Positions 61,385 to 64,000 of a stretch of 64,000 nt of DNA are shown piece after piece. The notes under the pieces were generated by a model that was not told where the DNA came from, did no database searches, and worked only from the letters and a program-made list of their open reading frames with translations. Positions within the stretch are counted from its first letter, which is position 1, and each line of letters begins with the position of its first letter. Both the position numbers and the translations under genes were made by a program. This stretch comes from Ampelomyces quisqualis (taxonomy: Eukaryota > Ascomycota > Dothideomycetes > Pleosporales > Phaeosphaeriaceae), in contig JAGTXZ010000009.1 of assembly GCA_018398575.1 (NCBI GenBank), positions 1,178,001 through 1,242,000 on the forward strand, given 5' to 3'.

Positions 61385-63137
61385 ATGGAGAACACAGCCT
61401 CGATGTTTTTCGTGACGACCTTGATCGAAGCTGTTGTCGCGACCTTCTTCTTTCCGGGCGTCTTTCCAACTGGCCCATTGGCCTCGTTCTTCGTCGTGTT
61501 TCTGCTCTGCAACTCATCATTCTTTGTCATCCATACGCTCATGATATATCCTTACTTTCTGAGTCCATTGAGGCATCTCCCTGAAGGTCGAGGTTTTCGG
61601 CCACTTGTCGGTCACGAATTGGGCTTCTCGAAGCGCCCGGCAGGCTCGCCTCATCTGAAGTTGATGAAGGAGGTGGATAATGATGGCCTGATTCTGTTCC
61701 GAGGCTATTTTCACAAGAACAAACTCTTAGTAACCACTCCTGCAGCTCTGGCAGACGTGCTTGTGCACAAATCCTACGATGTGGAGAAGCCACCGTGGAC
61801 GCGAGCCTTTTTGAGAAAGTTCTTGGGGGACGGCTTACTTACAGCGGAGGGCGAGGAGTATATTTCCTGAACCTCAGTACTGAGTTACCGCTAACGACAA
61901 GGCCAGACACAAGCACACCAGAAAGCACATCACCCCGGCATTTCACTTTCGACACATCAAGGAGCTTTACCCGGTGTTTTGGTCCAAATCCATTGATTTC
62001 TGTGAAGCAATTAGGGCAGCACTCCAGGAGACCGGCGACGACGTATTGGAGATTGGACACTATGCGACTCAAGTGACGCTGGACATCATTGGCCTTGCAG
62101 GACTCGGTCGTGATATCGGATCCCTGCGAAACAGTGAAGATGAGCTCATCAAAAACTATGAAGAAATTCTAGAGCCCACGTCTGAGAAGGCTGTGCACTT
62201 CCTATTGCATCTGATCTTCTCCGAGAAGCTCATCAAGATGCTACCATGGAAGGTGAATGAGCGAGTCCGAGTCACGACTGCAAATTTGAAGGCCATTTGT
62301 GCAGATTTCGTGGCACAGAAGAGATCTAATATGAAGCTTGAAAGCCAAGAAAGTGGCGATATACTTTCGATTATGATTCAAAGTAATAACTTTTCTGATG
62401 CCAACCTAGTCGACCAATTGCTCACCTTTCTGGCTGCTGGGTAAGTTTTTGTCCCTTTCAAGACTGAAATTGTTCTGTTACAGTCTTTCAAACGGACTTG
62501 CGCTAACACTTCCAGCCATGAGACAACTTCTTCCGCTCTTACTTGGTCCTCATACCTCTTGTCAAAGCATCCAGCTGCGCAAATACGACTACGAGAGGAG
62601 ATCCACAAAAACATTCCAGACCCATCGGTCCTCTCGAACGCAACCACGGACATAGTAAGCCTTCTTGAAGGCATGCCATATCTCAACGCTGTCTGCAACG
62701 AAGTACTTCGCTTGTTCCCGACAGTTCCCATTACCGCACGTATCACGATCCGGGATACTATGATAGCCGGCCAATTCATACCGAAAAACACAGTTTTGAT
62801 GATCATTCCATGGGCCATCAATCGCAATCCCAAACTCTGGGGACCAGACTCGGAAGACTTTGTGCCTGAGCGTTGGATCGACCAGACTGGACGCGCAACT
62901 ATGAGCGGTGGCGCGGGCAGCAACTACTCTTTTCTCACGTTTCTCCACGGTCCTCGTAGCTGTATAGGCGAGCGTTTTGCTCGTGCAGAGCTTCGATCAC
63001 TTTTAGCAGCTCTGGTCGGTTTTTTTGAGCTCCAGATGGCCGATCCCAACGAGGAGATTGTGGTTGGGGGCACGATCACGAGTAAGCCGATGAATGGTAT
63101 GAAGCTGAAGTTGAAACCAGTTGATTGGAGTTGTTGA
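61385..63137 (+). CDS. cytochrome P450 monooxygenase
   Basis: Exons 61385-61857, 61907-62440 and 62516-63137 give 542 residues. The introns (49 and 75 bp) restore EGEEHK.TRKHITPAF and AAGHETTS. The N-terminus has membrane segments (FFVTTLIEAVVATFFF, SFFVVFLLCNSSFFVIHTLM). Motifs: helix C region KHITPAFHFRHIKEL; I-helix AAGHETTS; K-helix NEVLRL (ExxR); PERF-type FVPERWI; heme loop FLHGPRSCIGERFA with the axial Cys. All are intact, so the enzyme should be active at the ER. Substrate unknown. It is followed 0.5 kb downstream by an SDR gene in the same direction, a pairing often seen in oxidative or secondary metabolism. Confidence 0.95.
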
Positions 63138-63601
63138 TTTGAAATGGCTTGCCTGGATCCAATGGAGGACACAAACAGATCACGGTGTCACTAATAGCCA
63201 CGCGAAGCTGTAATCGTAGCACATTCTCTGCAGCTTGATCGTAGTTTTCCATGCTATCAAACCGACTCCTCGTTCGCGAAATTAACCATTTTGGGTTAGC
63301 TAGATCTTTCACTAACGTACCCCGCGAGCAACTTTAGCTCCCGAGGCCGAGTGCCCATATTGTATTGTAGTGCGCTCGGTACCTAAGAACTATGCGGGGA
63401 TCAACCAACAGGAACAAGACCCTGGGAAAGCCACGTTGGAGTACGTGGTCGTGTAGTGGTACAACTCGCGACGACGATGCCGTATGCAGACGTCCTATGC
63501 AACAGTCGTATATATAGCTGTTGGAATTAGCATTGGACCGTCACAATCCATACCAGTCCTGGCTGGAGTGGGCGTGCTCCGATAAACCCACGTAGCTCTA
63601 A
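63138..63601. other. intergenic between P450 and SDR
   Basis: 464 bp. The 5' exon of the SDR gene could begin in here, but I cannot identify its start codon. Confidence 0.4.
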
Positions 63602-64000
63602 ACAGTCTGGTGGAACAATTGGCAACTATTCGGAAGATCAGGCGCAGCTTTAACGTTTGGCCGAGGAAAAGAGAAGCTAGTCATCAAAGCGGGCGGTAGC
63701 TCTAGATTTGGGTACGACATGGTGAAGGGGTTTTACAAGCCTGCTAGAGTCGTCGTGTTGGACATTTCCGCGTTTCCAGCAGAGTTGGCGAGGCGCACGT
63801 TTTGCACTGATCTTGATCATGTCACGCCTCGGATTTGCTGACTGAAACTGGTGGCCGACGTGTACTTTTATAGATGCGTTGTCACAGACGTAGGCTGGCG
63901 AAAATCTATCCAAGGAAATCGGCCAGGCGTACGGAGAGGCGACAGTACTGATAAACAATGCGGGTATTGGCATGGGAAAGACGGTGCTCGACGTAGAGGA
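63602..64000 (+). CDS. short-chain dehydrogenase (SDR16C/retinol dehydrogenase-like), partial, possibly decaying
   Basis: The frame from 63602 encodes SLV-type text ending WNNWQLFG, then GKEKLVIKAGGSSRFGYDMV and KPARVVVLDISAFPAEL. It stops at TGA 63839-63841. A second segment from 63894 in another frame encodes EIGQAYGEATVLINNAGIGM, with the NNAG motif, and runs off the window. A weak intron (63821-63893, GTCACG/CGTAG) would join the two at nearly normal spacing. The cofactor motif TGxxxGxG reads AGGSSRFG, with the first Thr and second Gly replaced. The upstream frame also has a stop at 63599, so the 5' end needs another exon or is missing. The gene may be intact but atypical, or a young pseudogene. 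Confidence 0.6.

Noticed and set aside
1..64000. tRNA, rRNA, CRISPR and origin features
   Set aside because: Reading for B-box-like GGTTCGANNCC with matching acceptor stems, and for spaced repeats, found none. A tRNAscan-SE run would be decisive for tRNAs with introns.

Overview
The window is a stretch of nuclear DNA from a filamentous ascomycete, most likely a dothideomycete (Pleosporales-like). This rests on short introns (mostly 47-99 bp) with GTANGT-type donors and CTAAC/CTGAC branch sites, and on fungal-specific families: HbrB/Bit61, Rrp12, a CE1 acetylxylan esterase, a Ctr copper transporter, kexin-processed secreted peptides and HET-domain relics. The order-level placement is inference. 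Gene models with introns were assembled by hand from splice signals and frame continuity.

Layout. 1-21.3 kb is housekeeping-rich: the 3' end of a VPS39/VAM6-like gene, GON7 (KEOPS), the TORC2 subunit HbrB/BIT61, three uncharacterised genes, a secreted type-B carboxylesterase, SDHAF4, RVB1, a BET double-bromodomain gene (BDF1-like) and a UTP12-domain nucleolar gene divergent from it. 21.3-32.7 kb is a gene-sparse accessory block: small orphan proteins, a broken HET-domain gene, a decayed cytochrome P450, a GPI-anchored wall protein, a small secreted cysteine protein (effector-like) and a 364-bp MITE next to that gene's promoter. 32.7-38.7 kb is a second conserved block: SEC6, DPH3, frataxin and AP-3 sigma, followed by a secreted acetylxylan esterase. 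38.7-46.5 kb is again accessory: orphan genes, a kexin-processed six-cysteine mini-peptide gene, MRPL33, a non-autonomous TA-flanked element and a possible ADP-ribosyltransferase-fold gene. 46.8-60.1 kb holds a Ctr copper transporter, a DOCK-family GEF (DCK1), RRP12 and a glutathione S-transferase. 60.3-64 kb has an intact P450 followed by the start of a short-chain dehydrogenase that runs off the window.

How it works together. The conserved genes are independent housekeeping functions: vesicle tethering and sorting (VPS39, SEC6, AP-3 sigma), ribosome and tRNA/translation factor maturation (UTP12-domain protein, RRP12, GON7, DPH3, MRPL33), mitochondrial Fe-S/respiration (frataxin, SDHAF4), chromatin (RVB1, BET) and signalling (TORC2 HbrB, DOCK GEF). 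The accessory blocks look like fast-evolving compartments. They hold the secreted and orphan genes, the relics, both transposon-like elements and all seven copies of a short motif, TACGGAGTA. The most novel item is the 63-residue precursor at 40.93-41.18 kb. Its predicted mature peptide of about 21 residues has the cysteine framework CC-C-C-CC, which is best known from cone-snail M-superfamily peptides.
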